Below are positions 21,540-34,149 of a stretch of DNA of 64,000 bases, one piece after another. The stretch is from Forficula auricularia (lineage: Eukaryota; Arthropoda; Insecta; Dermaptera; Forficulidae). Location: assembly GCA_024734495.1 (NCBI GenBank), contig JALMQS010000030.1, positions 13,618,378 to 13,682,377 of the forward strand, in the 5' to 3' direction. A program made the translations under genes and the position numbers. Numbering within the stretch: the stretch's first letter is position 1; the number at the start of each line of letters is the position of its first letter. The notes below the pieces were generated by a model. That model had not been told where the DNA came from. It saw only the letters and a list, made by a program, of their open reading frames with translations, and ran no database searches.

Positions 21540-23740
21540 CCTTCTATAGTGAAGTATTGTAATCGTGCAAAAATTGCAAAAAAAATTTCATTCGCGAAAA
21601 AATCTATGTATATGAACAGAAAAATTATTTAAATTAACAATTGTAAAAAATTATATGAATATTTCTCGAATATCATTGCACTTATTTTTTCGGAAAAGGT
21701 AATTCTGAAAAAAATGAAAAAAAATCAAATACACTGATTTTTTAAAAAGTTATAGCCGAATAAAGAAATATTATAGATATATTTCAAAAATTCGAAAAAA
21801 AAGTGTAAATATCTTTTTCCCATGATCGACAGCTTATGAAATATGTGTAATGAGGAATAGTTGTTTTATTAAATTTAAAAAAAAAAGTCGAAGGATATAA
21901 ACAGCTTGCAAAAAAAGATTTTAATTTTTTATTCCGAAAAACTTGAGTAAAGATGTTTTGAATATTTCTTTAGATATTTTTTTCAGAAAGTGCATCCGAA
22001 GCTGATTATGTTGAGAAAAAAATGAAATTGATTGATTTTTGACAAAATTAGTTACTTTGGAAAAAACTTCGAATTTTCATGAATATTCAAATATTCATGG
22101 CTCGCGATCTATTGGGTCGAAAAAATTTGGGCAAAAATGCAGGAGCTTCTTTCGATACACACCACAAGTTCGGAAAGTTTGATTTGAATTAAATTCGTTC
22201 GCATCTTAGTGGCCATCCTATTTATATAATTCATCAGGTATTTAAGAAAGCCAATAGTTCAATACTCAATCTAATTATAAAATAAATAAAAAAAACTTTA
22301 AAAAAGTAAAAATCATAGTACCTTCCATCCAGTGATTTATTACAATCCGGTACATTTATACAAGATGTAAACGACCTCTTAAATACATTTACTAAATTTA
22401 TTATAGGAAAAATAATATCTCCCAGATTAAAAGATAATAAAGAAGATTTATAATGGAGTGCCTTTCAGTTTAATTTAAAATTATTAGTTCATATATTTTG
22501 AATATTAATCCCTAGCGAGCTGTATGTATAAATACTCATTAGAGTATAGATAACACTTTTCTTCACACTTAAAAGCTAAATAAAACATTTTGAAATTGTA
22601 ATTCCTGAGAAGTTTTAACGATTAAAAAAATCTCATCACTTAAATTTAAGTTATTAAAGTCGGATATCATAAATCTTTTTCAAGATAAATTGAATCAAAG
22701 TATCTAGACAAAAATTGGGACCTGTTATTTGAGCCCTAGCTTACACAGAAAATACACAAATTATAATAAATTAGTGCGAACCAAAATTAATACGCCAGCA
22801 TATGCATTTCGAAAATTTAAAAGTATGAATAAACCATAAAGTTTAGTTATATTACAGAACAGTTCACTCAAAGCAAATTACATCTGTTCGTGTTGGAATT
22901 TTGAATCTTTTAAACTGGTGAATTATTTAATACTCGTGAGTTTATAATGCTTTTTGAGTATTCGAAACCCATACTGTTTTCATATTATACACCTTCGAAC
23001 TACTAAGGTATTTATTAAACCAATAAACATTGTTCGAATTCTCTATACGTAATAATGGATTTGCTAGGGAAATTTCTATTGATGTACACTCATTAAATTT
23101 ATTATTTAACTTTCTTTAAAATGATTAAATAGATAATAATGGAAAAAATAAAACTAATTCTTTTTATTTTTATTAAACTATTAAAATTTTCAAGCTTGGT
23201 TGGTTTTCTCTAAATCTCTAAAGGCTGGAGAGTAGTACAGAGATCCCTGCAACGAAAATAAACTTGCTTGAATTCTTTGCTCAATTCGTTTATAACATTG
23301 TACCTACTTTAGATCGTGCTTTGCTCTCTTCTTTGCTCTGTGCTCTACTATATTTCCAGTCCAAAAATTGGACCCAGAACATATTGATCAAGTTATAAAC
23401 TAGTAATTTTTGTCCTTTGAAATTAGTGTCCATTTAGCCAGATCCTCTGTAGTACATTTATGTGTTTTAAATAATGTGTATTCGTCTGTGTATTTCAGTG
23501 TAAATTAGAGTAATAGACCTGATTATAATAATAATTTAATAATAATAATTTTTATTAGCTATTTCAACTATACATCATACAATTCAATAATGATAGAATT
23601 CGCATAAATCAATAAAAATAATATAATACAAAATAACAATATTAATTAAAAAGATCATATAACATCATCCATATAAATAACAACAGAATTTGTAGAAATC
23701 AATACAAAAAATTTTAAGATATAAGAATAACAATTATAAA
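21540..23740. other. Unassigned, probably old repeat debris
   Basis: 'gaagtattgtaatcgtgcaa' at 21551 echoes the poly-C repeat tail. The rest has alternating A-rich phrases ('tttttcggaaaaggtaattc', 'ggctcgcgatctattgggtc') without frames or repeats I can assign. I see no exon. Confidence 0.35.
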
Positions 23741-23744
23741 ATAC

Positions 23745-23880
23745 TAGCTGTCACCCGTCACTTTGCTCCGGCCAACACCTAGCCCCTGGCGGGGAGCGTC
23801 TTGTTCCGGACCTTTGGTGGCCCTCTTGCTGGCCAAGGACTCCCACTCCTTGACACACGCCCCCTCCATCTCACTGACCC
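23745..23880 (+). repeat. GC-rich dispersed repeat fragment
   Basis: 'ctagctgtcacccgtcactt' and 'cccctggcggggagcgtctt' form a sudden GC-rich block related to 13355-13550. The 62-codon frame over it is repeat sequence. Confidence 0.5.
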
Positions 23881-23959
23881 TCTCTTATTTATTAATTTAT
23901 TATTTTTATTTAATTTTATTTATTTTTCGCGTTTTGGGGTTGCGGAGCTAAAAAGTATA

Positions 23960-24640
23960 AGAAATGGAGATTAGGACCTAATCCCTTATTCCAATTAAAT
24001 TATTAGTTTAAATTTTCTGCAATATATTAATTTTAATTCTTTTATGTTCAGGTTGATAGTTTGTAAGATTTTTTCGGGCTAGACCAGGAATAGCCTTTTA
24101 TTTCATGCAGACAAGGAAATACGCTGTCTTAATAAATCTCTCCACACTTAATAACGACTCTAGAAATAAAGGTAGCAACGTGAACCTAATAGAAAATTTT
24201 AATTAATTTTTCCTTTATGTTATTTATTTAATATTGTTTAATTGACTTTTATGGTTTATTGTATATAAAAACAATGGCCATTAATCTTTTATAACATCTT
24301 TGTTGAGTTAATTCAAAAGTAAAATGATTTGGACAGGCAAGGTTTAAGATGTTAAAATATCATTAAATAAAGAATTTAAAAAAATTTAAAATAAATGAAT
24401 TTAATCGTGCTACATTCACTGACAATAAATAAACCATTAAGAAAATCATTAGAATTCGAAACGAGACAATTAATAGAAAAATAAACTTAATCATTACTTT
24501 AGAATGGGTTTTAATAGAAAGAAAGCAGTGTTCGAGTGGGCGCCTGGCTTTATACATAAGTTCTTTATAATAAATTATTTTTATTTTTTTATTTATATGT
24601 ATATTCATCCAAAGATAACAGCTAGAGAAAATCAATACAC
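23960..24640. other. Unassigned AT-rich sequence
   Basis: No supported feature. The 90-codon minus-strand frame at 24363-24635 is T/A-rich, hydrophobic and without recognisable motif. Confidence 0.4.
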
Positions 24641-24913
24641 TTGGTAAAACGATTTATGGGTCACCGTGAGGCTGTCGATTGCTTTAATCTGAAAATTTTC
24701 CATTTTCCGAATCGGAAAGTTCCTTCTTTAAAATTAGATTTGTTGAAAGTTGATTTAAAAAACAAAAAAACTTGTAAGTATAATTGTGTCGGAAGGTCGG
24801 AATTTATTTTTCAAAAGATTTATTTAATGAAAAAACATTTATATATTTGCGGAAGAAACTTCATTGAGAAAAAATTAGAAAAACAATCAGAGTTGCCTGT
24901 TTACGTTCTATAA
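24641..24913 (+). pseudogene. Possible zinc-finger fragment
   Basis: A 90-codon open frame starting at a TTG. Residues 45-74 read CKYNCVGRSEFIFQKIYLMK then KHLYICGRNF, with Cys45, Cys49, His66 and Cys70. The order C..C, GR, K..L, H..C-G is reminiscent of the lola/BTB-type zinc finger, whose usual spacing is CxxC and Hx4C. Here it is Cx3C and Hx3C, so the finger would be degenerate. There is no ATG start and no obvious splice-site pair. It could be a retroposed or decayed exon, or chance. Confidence 0.3.
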
Positions 24914-24959
24914 ATATAATTCCATTAATACGGACGGAATGAGGAAAGCATAAGAAAGA

Positions 24960-27340
24960 CCTAAATTTTCAATTGTGATTATTATATCGATTGTTATTGA
25001 TTGGGATTCTATGGAAAATTACTTAACATTTTTGGTTCTGTTTCTATTTCTATAATGTTTTTTGCATAGTCGGTGCTAAGATTTTCTTATGGGGGGGGGG
25101 GGGGGGGTTGAAATTTTTTTGAAATCGTTACCAAATTTTAAGTTTCTCTAATAATTCACTTTCCGAAAATTGAAACAATCTGTTATCGCATATCAAAGGG
25201 AAAAATAAATGACAAAATTATGATTAATCATTTATACGAGTATAGTTCTTTTAAATTCATGGAGGATTTACCTTTAAATCCCTTCTCCGTACCACCGGTC
25301 ACAGTTTTATAATCTAAATACCTATTCGCTATTCCTCAATATTAAATGGTAGAAAATAATCAAGGATTTCTAAACATACAAATATAAAAGAGTTAAAAAA
25401 GTTGTCTGCATCTGTGAAGAGGAGTTTGAATGATTAAAAGTAACTACTACCCAAGGGCATTACCCCTCCCCCCTACAAAACTAATCCCCCCCCCCTATAA
25501 CTCCATTATTACGAGTCATCACTTATGTATTTCTCTTTAAATTATTTTGTTACTTCCAAAATTTGTCAATTCTACTCAAAAGTTAGTTGATCTCTAGTCG
25601 GATTACCGGAATTGAAACCTTGTGGTGGCCAATCAGCTGGTCCCCCGCCCCCTAGGAAAAATCCTTAACTACGCCAATGCTACTGCCTCATAGCTACTGA
25701 ACACAACTACTTTGCTCTATTAAAAGAAAGTTCCTTATGCTCTATGGTTTTTTATCATTAAATCAACAATCTGCATCGGAATTTTTCTAAAAAAAAAAAA
25801 ATATTGCACTTATTATGAATTAGAAATTTGATTGTTTTTTGCCTATTTAAGTTAGTATGTCGAAGAATATATTTGTGTTAGAATATTTATTTGGTTTAAT
25901 ATATCTCTGCGGCCAGACAACCTCTAAAATTTTAAGTACCCTGCCCTTGGATGATTGCCTGTGATCCCTTGATATTAAAAGATTTATTTATTGGACTAGC
26001 TGTTCTAAGTTCAAGTCTTAATACAACAAAATAAAATCGATTGTTTATATTACTTCTGTGAATTTTGCACATAGTTTCATCATTAGACATCATCATAAGT
26101 TGAAAAAGACTGCAAACTAAAATAAACAAATGTGTTTTCTTTCAATATTCAATTTCACTATCTGAATGCGTATCCGATTGAAAAGTATTTTTGCGCATTA
26201 AGAAATTTTTGAAAATTATGTCTTCGATGGTTCTTTTGATGATTTATAATGAGGTTTCTATCTATTATGTGATTGACAGCCAGTCAAACAAATTCGCGAA
26301 CAATTTCGTTTATTTAATACATTCCCTATGATTTTATTTTTACATAAAATAGGTCTTTTAATTCTTGCTAATTTTAGGTTGTTTGAATATTCAAAAAGGA
26401 AACGATTGCTAAATTTGGAAATCAAAAATATAACGTATGTTAATCATTATTGCATTTATTGTGTTATCCTGCAAATAAGTCATTCAAAAAAATAAATAAA
26501 AAATAACAGCAAATTTTAGCTATTAGACAATTTTTCGTCAACCAACAATTTGAGCTAGAAGAGTGAAACTTAACAAAGGGTGCACTTTTTTGATACCTAC
26601 AAACTTGTGAGTCGATTTTTGGTTACAACCGTTCAATAGCTTCTCATCTAACAATTCGATTTTTTTTCTGATTTTCTGCTTTTTTGAAATGTACTTACTG
26701 AAGCTAAAAATACTAAAGTGCTATTTACTGTAGCCAAAAAGCCAAAATCTAATTTGTTATTCGTTTTGGAAATACAAACATTTTGGCACAATTACAATCT
26801 TCCAGTTTTGAGTTATTCTGATTATCGGAATGCAGACAAAGAGGAAAAATTATATAAAAAGCTAAATCTAAAATTTAAATCGAAAGAAAATTACGAAACT
26901 TGTCAACTACTAAATCCAATGTGTTAAAAATATTTTTTTAATTATACGTCAGAAGGGTTGTGTTCACCCCTTCTAGAATTCAATTCAACCCGAACGCCAA
27001 AAATACAATCAGGTCGCGTCGATTATGATCAAAGAAAAAATAATTGGGAATCTTTTTTGTAACATAGCCGTGGATAAAAGCACCCCTCTCTAGCTTGCTC
27101 TATTATCGGCTAAGAAGTTGCATGTCCAAACAAGTTTTACTAGAATAAAAGTATTATTGATTGATCTTATTTTAGAAATGTCTGCATTCTCGTAGGTGCC
27201 TGATTCAAAATGATACGCGCTATATTTACTCGTTATAATATCGTGAGAATAATATTAAATTGCTCTTCATTAACATTAAACTAAATATCCTAATAAAAAA
27301 ACATTGTAGATTATTTATATCAGTATTTTGAATGGTAAAT
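24960..27340. other. Unassigned sequence with homopolymer tracts
   Basis: There is a poly-G tract at about 25092-25107 and C-rich runs at 25467-25495 ('cccctcccccctac'), which may be poly-C repeat remnants. A 69-codon frame at 26718-26927 has no recognisable family. No RNA gene was seen. Confidence 0.4.
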
Positions 27341-27346
27341 ATTAAA

Positions 27347-27700
27347 CCTTAAATAAGAGTTCTTAGGGACTTCGGAGAAAATCGAAAACAACAATTAATT
27401 TCAAATCATCGTTTCGTCTCTTTATTGGGACTTTTTCAGGGTCTTAATTTACTGCTTACCTTTAAGTTAATTTTAAGATCTCAAAGGTAACGCTAAATTA
27501 CAGAATTATTTAGTATCATCCTTATTTAGCGCTACAAATATATAATAATTGAGCTGAAAATGTTTTTATTAAATCTAATGTAAAACAACCAAATAATATC
27601 CTTGAGAAAGTCACAATAAAGAAACGAAACCTTAAAATTAATTGTTTTTGTTCTATTTTTCTCAAAGTCCAAGTCGCTAGGAATTCTTATTTAATAGTTA
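27347..27700. repeat. Decayed foldback element with hammerhead-like arms
   Basis: The left arm 'ttaaataagagttcttaggg' and 'aacaacaattaatttcaaat' is complementary to the right 'aaattaattgtttttgttct' and 'aggaattcttatttaa'. On the minus strand the left arm holds CTGAAAA, GTCCC...AGAGAC and GAAACGAT. The right arm has 'cttgagaaagtcacaataaa' then GAAACGAAAC. Both cores are mutated. Confidence 0.6.
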
Positions 27701-27713
27701 TAAAATGATAGAC

Positions 27714-27848
27714 GCGAATCATATAAAGGAATTATTATTTAACGGGTTATAGTGGTACCACTATAACCCGTTAAATAATAATTCCTTTGTTTAATATGTT
27801 TCACTATAAACCAACACCGCTTTCCCTAAACTTTAGCGAATCATATAA
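27714..27848. mobile_element. Insertion with 64-bp perfect palindrome and 13-bp flanking repeat
   Basis: GCGAATCATATAA occurs at 27714-27726 and again at 27836-27848. Bases 27725-27788 are an uninterrupted palindrome centred on GGTACC (AACGGGTTATAGTGGTACCA at its core). The right part 'tgtttcactataaaccaaca' then 'ccgctttccctaaa' recurs at 39188-39222. A 13-bp duplication suggests LINE-type retroposition. The palindrome suggests a snap-back copying product. No coding content was seen. Confidence 0.6.
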
Positions 27849-27849
27849 T

Positions 27850-29290
27850 AGTTAAAAATTAAAATAAATACAAATTATACTTACTATTTGAGTATCTCAA
27901 TCAAAGAGAGAGAAAAAACATGCTAGTAAATTCTTCTTCTTCACGTTTCAGACAGTTCTAAATACGATAAAAAAAATTGAAAATTATCTAGTTAATACTA
28001 TGACTTCGTCTGCATGACGATTGTACCGAGTAATTTTATCCAATAGCTTTTTAAAACGTATTTAAAAATCAATTTTTTTTTTAATATATCAGAAAATTAA
28101 ATATGTCTAAATCACTTAATTTAAACTGACACAAAAATTCGGAACAACATTTATAAGACAAGTTAACTTCTTTGATTTAAACGACAATAAATTTATTTAT
28201 ACATCTATCTTTGATGAATTCCTGTTGAAAATAATTTAAGATCGAAATACTAATCCATTAATTAATGGTCAAATAAATATCTTAATTTGTTAATTGTAGG
28301 TAGTAGTAATAGGATACTCGATGATCAAGTCCTAAGAATCGAGTTATAAGTGTGCGGAGGGACGGTGTTTTTTTATTTTATTTCGGAGACCTCGACATTG
28401 GACTCCAGCCAGGAAGCCCGGAGAAGGGCAGAAATATCCTCCGGGGACACACATTCCCAAACATTAAACTGACTCCCCATCTAAAGGCGGCAAGTAGGTG
28501 ATGTTTCTCCAAAATAATTTATTTAATAGAAAGAGAAGAGAAATTCACAGGAAATACCTTCTGTTACTAACAACACCCCCAACAAGTAGCCATTCATCTT
28601 CTCGGAAACAGGAACCGCGCGTTCATTACGACATTTTCAAGATTCTATTGTCCTTATTTAGATCACACTATTCCAAAATATTCTCATTATCATGTTCTCC
28701 ATTCATGCTCTTTAATATTTATGTCCCTTTAAATTAAACTCAAACATTTCACTTTCTAACCCTTTCTATAAAACTTGTGACTAACTGTAAAAAGTAAAGA
28801 TTTTAAAATTTCTCAGAACAAAGTGAATGAATTCTTATTTATAAGATTTAAATATATTTTCAATAAGATGATATCAGCTCTGTTTTAGATGAATGAATTA
28901 GACCTTTCTCTCCAATTAATGTTTAAATTTATAATGTTATTTTGAATCTTTGAAAAAAAATGATTGAAGTATAAATAAGTGTGAATACTAAAAACGAATG
29001 AGCTTATTTTTTAGACTTCCACGACAAAAAAGTTGCAAAACAGAACCCTACTGGAGAAACTTCACTGCTTGTCTTCGCAGGCTTGTAGCTTCAATCAACT
29101 GGTGTGTTCATCACACGAATTTCACATTTTCATTTATTTGAAGTCATCGCGACATTACAAGTTCAAGGCTCTGTGACTTTACGAAGACGAGATATGAACG
29201 ATTAAAATATTTATTTTACGACACTCCTAATTTACACCCCTTTCCTTTTTTACAATCGGATTAAAAATTTGACACAACTAATAATTCATG
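27850..29290. other. Unassigned sequence
   Basis: A GC-richer block at 28355-28490 ('ggagacctcgacattggact', 'tcctccggggacacacattc') stands out but matches no family I can name. The rest is AT-rich without features. Confidence 0.35.
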
Positions 29291-29472
29291 ACATTTGATA
29301 AATACACTAATTAAAAAAAAAATCGTTAGAGCCGTTTTTGAGAAAATAAAAAAAAAAACGAAAAATCTTTCATGTAAATGTCCACTTCCGGTTTTCTGAT
29401 TTCAACCAAAATCTTGTTGTACTCCTTCTAGCTAGCTATATCGAGCTTAAGTTTCGAATATCGTAACTCTGA

Positions 29473-29668
29473 GGGGCGGTTGTATGTCGCAAAGTAAATA
29501 CTTTTTACCACTAACACAGAGTAGATGGTAAATGGAGGGCTGGGTTGGCCAATCAGATGCCAGCGACTGACAGTGCCTGGCATCTGATTGGCCATCCCAG
29601 TCCCTCCATTTACCATCTACTCTGTGTTAGTGGTAAAATGCATTTACTTTGCGACATACAACCGGCCC
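29473..29668. mobile_element. Harbinger-like MITE, copy 1
   Basis: A 196-bp foldback with ends GGGGCGGTTGTATGTCGCAA and, complemented, GGGCCGGTTGTATGTCGCAA. It is flanked by TGA on both sides (29470-29472 and 29669-29671). The inner arms pair through 'gtagatggtaaatggagg' and 'ccaatcagatgcca'. Sister copies are at 41360-41533 and 46335-46541. A 3-bp TNA duplication fits PIF/Harbinger. The overlapping 94-codon frame is not a gene. Confidence 0.85.
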
Positions 29669-29829
29669 TGAGACTTATGGTTGCAAAACGCAGGTGGGCT
29701 ACATACGTACATACCTACGCACTGACCAATGGATTTTTGGCCCCTTTATGGCCTCTGGGGACACAATTTCCGGTTTTATCTCCTAAATCCGATTTTCAAC
29801 TATTAAGGGCATCTATTCATTCAACCTAG

Positions 29830-32220
29830 ATGTTACAAAATTAAATTAACTTTTTTCATCTCTGAGATACAAGCTCTCAAAGAGTCAGTACCCAGACTGA
29901 CCATCGGAATACTTTCACATTATATTCTATGAATATAAATGTGAAAGTAAAAATAATAAAGCTAGAAACTTGACATTTGACATGTTTCTTGATGTTTTAA
30001 TTGTTAAAGTCAGAAAATAAATTTTAGACTCCACATAAGCACGTAGGTAGATAGGTAGTTATGATTTTCTTATCGAAAAAAATCCTATCACTACATACCT
30101 ATATCTGATATGTATATTAGAAAACCATTTCAATTTTGTTTTACCTATTTCGGGGTGTGGGGGAATAGGATACCTGAATAAATCAGTTGCTCACTCGTCC
30201 ATAAAAATCTATACCTACGTGCCTGGCTTAAATATAAGCACGGGTTAATATAAAAATTGCACACATCCTATTGAGAGCAAACCCTGAATAGAGCTTTGAA
30301 AATCCTATCAAACATGTTATCTTTAATGTTTATTTTGTCGACCCTTTCAAGCGATATGAGCTCACAAATTCATCTCGCAATGTGTCACGATCTCACGTTA
30401 CATCCATTTGATTTAAAAATCTCTAAAATATTATTTAAAGTAGCTTAGTGTGAGTACTTTCGAGATAAATTATTTCAATTGCAATTAAAGATTTAATTTT
30501 GATGACAGATTAAAAAATCTATAGATGTCTAGGTAAGCATGCCACAATTATAAATTTTGATATTTATTCAGTGGACTTTCAACACATAAAGAACTCTACG
30601 TTTTAAATATTATTTCACTGGAAACCTAGGACAATAAAATGTCCACAGGCATTTTTTTATTTTTATTTTTACTTTAATGCCATTTCAGTTAGGCATTCAT
30701 TTTCATCCAAAGCTTTTAGGAAGACAATATTCTTAAATGTCGAAGCGACAGGCACAAAGAATATATTTCAATCAAGTCTGCTGGCTTTTTCCAGTTAGGT
30801 ATTTCTGTTGATTAAAGCTTTGGTGGTTGAATAGGTTATTTCAACTTGGTGAAATAAACCACTGGCCTCATTCAGGATTTAAAAATTTTCTATGGCCGCT
30901 CATAAATAAGAATAATTACAATTTTTTCTTTCGAAATCTGGCTTACAATGATTTTCGTATACGTACTTATTGATTTTTATTGTGAGTAATTTGAATGCCA
31001 CGATACACTGAAATTGTTCAATCAGTGTAAATGTAAAAAAATCAATACTACAACCAGATATTATTATAGGAATCTTATTTCTTTTAATTGTTTTAATGCG
31101 ATTTAAAATTTATTTTGAAATACACGATACAAAACCGAATTCGCCATATATAAATGCTGACCGAGGGTTGGCCAGGCATGGTTTAATATATCTATTAAAA
31201 TAGTATCAAATATGCACAAATCACGACGTATCAATCTCTGATGAAGTGATTGAAACATCGTGTATGTGTGTTGTACATAACTGTTAAATATTTTTAGATA
31301 TAATAAAATATATTCCAGGTTAAGTGTGTATTTGTGCTTATGTACATTTGTTAGTGTTTTAGTAAATATATTAAACAGTGTGGTTTATTTTAAAAAGTTC
31401 TATAATTTATTTCTATTTTTAACTAGAATATTTCTATTAATATTCAGTTGGGATTTTTAATGAAGCTCAATTAATTAAAATTAATTTATAATTTTCCCAA
31501 ATGATTAAAAATAAAGTGTAGGAATCTGGGTAGCAAACACGAAGAACATTACACTAGCAATGCATTGGACCCAGTTTTTATTAGTATGACTAAAATATTC
31601 TTATTTAATTTAGATCAGTTAAATATTCTCAATATTCTATTCATAAACTTGAGCTAAAATGCTTAGGTATTGTGTACTAAGTAATTTCATATCAGATTTT
31701 ATAATTAAAATATTTAGTAAATCAATTTTCATCAAGCTATTAGAATAAATGCATTTGATAAATTGACTAACATCTCTCAATCATTTGTCACTAATAAAAA
31801 ATACACTTGCGAAGATTTAAATAAATATTATGAATTATTATTGTTAAGCTTTATTAATAAAAAATAAATAAAAAGTAATCATGTAATTAATCATTAATTC
31901 CCTAGAATATGTTATGATACCTATATTAACTACACATCTACAAAACTAGTAAATATGTTTCGAGTGGCCTCTGAATTCTTATCCTCTGTACTTTGGTTGC
32001 CTATCGACCAGGCGGCGTTTTGTTTTGCATTTAGAAGTTGGTTATTTTACTAAAACTAAAGAAACTAATATTAAGTTGTTTTATAATTTGATATCCTAAT
32101 TTAAAAACTATCATTTTATGATTTGAGATTTTTCGATTATTATTTAAAAAACATATTTTTTTAAATCATATTTTAGAAGTTGAGATTAAAAGTGGAATTT
32201 TTTTAATGAAGATATTTATA
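29830..32220. other. Unassigned sequence with one possible hammerhead remnant
   Basis: Near 31235-31260 'ctctgatgaagtgattgaaa' then 'catcgtg' resembles a hammerhead core that has lost stem II. Otherwise it is AT-rich without supported coding, RNA or transposon features. Confidence 0.35.
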
Positions 32221-32237
32221 ATTGATTTTTGGTCTTT

Positions 32238-32459
32238 CATCATCAGCCTGTCGATATCGACAATCCACTGCTGAATATAGGCCTCTTCCATCAAATGGAA
32301 GGGGTTGGCATTAAGTCACCACGCTTGCCAGACGGATTGGTGACTAGGAATCAGATTATAGCCGGTCAAATATCAATGCAGGGACTCGGACTCGAACCCG
32401 GGACTCCTGCTTAGAAGGCTAATGTCTTTAAGCTCTCGGCTAATCCGATTCCCATAATC
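32238..32459 (-). mobile_element. Insect tRNA-type SINE/short retroelement with target duplication
   Basis: It begins TCATCATCAGCCTGTCGATA and 'ccactgctgaatataggcct', a phrase found in repeats of many insects. It ends with a B-box complement, CTCGAACCCGGG, at about 32391-32402, so the pol III head is on the right and the element reads on the minus strand. The flanks repeat TGATTTTTGGTCTTT and TGATTTGTGGTCTTT, one mismatch over 15 bp. The 61-codon frame inside is not a gene. Confidence 0.75.
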
Positions 32460-32840
32460 TGATTTGTGGTCTTTATACCAATCTAATTAAAATAACTAAT
32501 TAGGTAAACCATTAGGACTATAAATAAGATTTACCACTATAAATAAGAAATAGTTTGATTTAAAAAAAAATGGTAAACCCCAGATCTGCGCTCTTCAAAT
32601 TTATTTTTGCATTTACCATTTGGTGTACTATTTTATCTTGGAATCTACTTGTTAGGTATATGTACTTATCTCAAAATATTTACAAAGTAGAAAGATAATT
32701 TCTTAAAAGTAGGAAAATAGAATTACAAATAATGAACTATGGTATAATATGTTTTAAATCAAGTGCACCGCGAAAGTTAAATAATTTTATTCGGTGATTC
32801 GAGAAATCATTTATTATTTTTTTGGAGAGGAAAAATGAAT

Positions 32841-32918
32841 GAGCACCCTCCAGGATTCGAACCTATGAACTTTTCTCTCTTTAACCGAAGGAATACGTTC
32901 TATGTTACCAACATCTAT
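32841..32918 (-). repeat. Degenerate tRNA-like sequence
   Basis: On the minus strand it has A-box-like TGTTGGTAACATAGAACG and B box GGTTCGAATCC followed by TGGAGGGTGCTC. There is no matching acceptor stem. It is a SINE head or tRNA pseudogene. Confidence 0.45.
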
Positions 32919-33489
32919 CAGAAATCATTGAATAAAATTATCGCGTTGCATTTGATTTAAAAACATATTAAAACTAATGACTAAAAGTATATTTATTCAA
33001 AACTACAATGTTTTTTTTTAATTACCTTCAAATTCTTAAGTCAAAAATACACGTTAAATAACAAATTAATGTTTTTCATATTAAAGTAACTTTTAAATAA
33101 ATCAAAAAGCAATCATATACTATGGCCAATATATTTAAAAATATTAAAAATCAAAATTAAAAAAATAATTTAATTTAGAGATAGGTACACATATAATTGG
33201 TACCTCTTTATCATCCGACCATGTTCAGAAATTTGTGGAGTCACCCATAGAAAGAAATTTGATGCATTGGTGGTTGAGTTATTTATTAAAAGAAAAGTTT
33301 CGACTGAAACCACCTCGAGTGAACATTTTATTGAGAAAATCTCATCAGAATTCTAGGTGCCACTATGCTCTCATAATTTGCCTAGTGATTAAAATAAAAT
33401 TATATTATTTTATAAATATGATTTTCAATCTTTTGAAATGAAAATTTTCGGAAGAATGTTTTCATAATTTGACTACTTAGAAACGAACG

Positions 33490-33690
33490 TTCAAATCCAA
33501 AAATAGTATGAAAAAATAATTAATATCTTTTAAAATATCAATTTTTCGTTGTTCGCTATCGGCCTTAATGTCCTGTTTTCCCTAAATTATCTTTATTAAA
33601 ATAATTTTAGCCGTTTTTGAGGTTTTTTAGAAAAACTAAACTAAAACATCTATTTTTTTCCGCATGATTACAAACTCGAACTTCCCTTAT
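33490..33690 (+). repeat. Poly-C family tail fragment
   Basis: 'aattaatatcttttaaaata' and 'tttttcgttgttcgct', then 'ttttagccgtttttgagg', match the family's later half (compare 59240-59290 and 2930-3000). Truncated. Confidence 0.5.
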
Positions 33691-33780
33691 GGTAAAGCTT
33701 CATTGTGGCTATGACACTAAAGGATTAGTCATTTTCTTGGATAAAATTCTTAAACCGCGTGTTATTTCTTATTATTGATT

Positions 33781-33968
33781 GGTGAGTTCGAGGGGGGACG
33801 GGTCCGTGGGCGGGTGGGCTCGTACTTCAGAGGGTCCCCGATTACGCTTGCGCGCAGGGTCCAGGGGAGCCAGCCAGCCTCCTCCTCGTGGCGTTCATTC
33901 ACGTGCTGAAAGCTGTCTGTGGTGTGCACTAGGAGAAACCCTCAACAACCACCACTACCACCAACAAG
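33781..33968 (+). promoter_or_regulatory. GC-rich candidate internal promoter and 5' leader
   Basis: A sharp rise in GC and CpG content within AT-rich intron (GGACGGGTCCGTGGGCGGGT, then 'cgcttgcgcgcagggtccag'). TCATTC at 33895-33900 fits an arthropod initiator, with its A at 33897. No TATA box was seen. It lies directly upstream of an ATG whose frame ends at a good donor. Inference only. Confidence 0.45.
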
Positions 33969-34049
33969 ATGATCGCGCTCGCCTGGATGAGCTACTTGAA
34001 GACACGCGGCGACCGAAGACGGCGAAACAGCGCCTACTCCATTCAGCAA
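33969..34049 (+). CDS. Candidate alternative first coding exon A
   Basis: ATG at 33969 in context CAACAAGATGA opens 27 codons: MIALAWMSYLKTRGDRRR, then RNSAYSIQQ. It ends at donor CAA|GTGAGA (34050) in phase 0, which joins exon 61238 in frame. The short hydrophobic start followed by KTRGDRRRR is basic. No ATG intervenes between the proposed initiator and this start. A competing frame over the same bases (open from 33779, containing RARLDELLEDTRRPKTAKQR) would leave in phase 1 and not match the next exon. Confidence 0.5.
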
Positions 34050-34149
34050 GTGAGATTATAACAAAATTGTCATCAAAAATACTAACCGGATTTAAATCGA
34101 CAAAAACCAAATTTAATCAACTTGAGGAATCTAAATTCATTTTTGCCTT

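Noticed and set aside
29545..29829. 94-codon frame
   Set aside because: It starts inside the Harbinger-like MITE and mirrors its inverted arm, so it is a shadow of a repeat.
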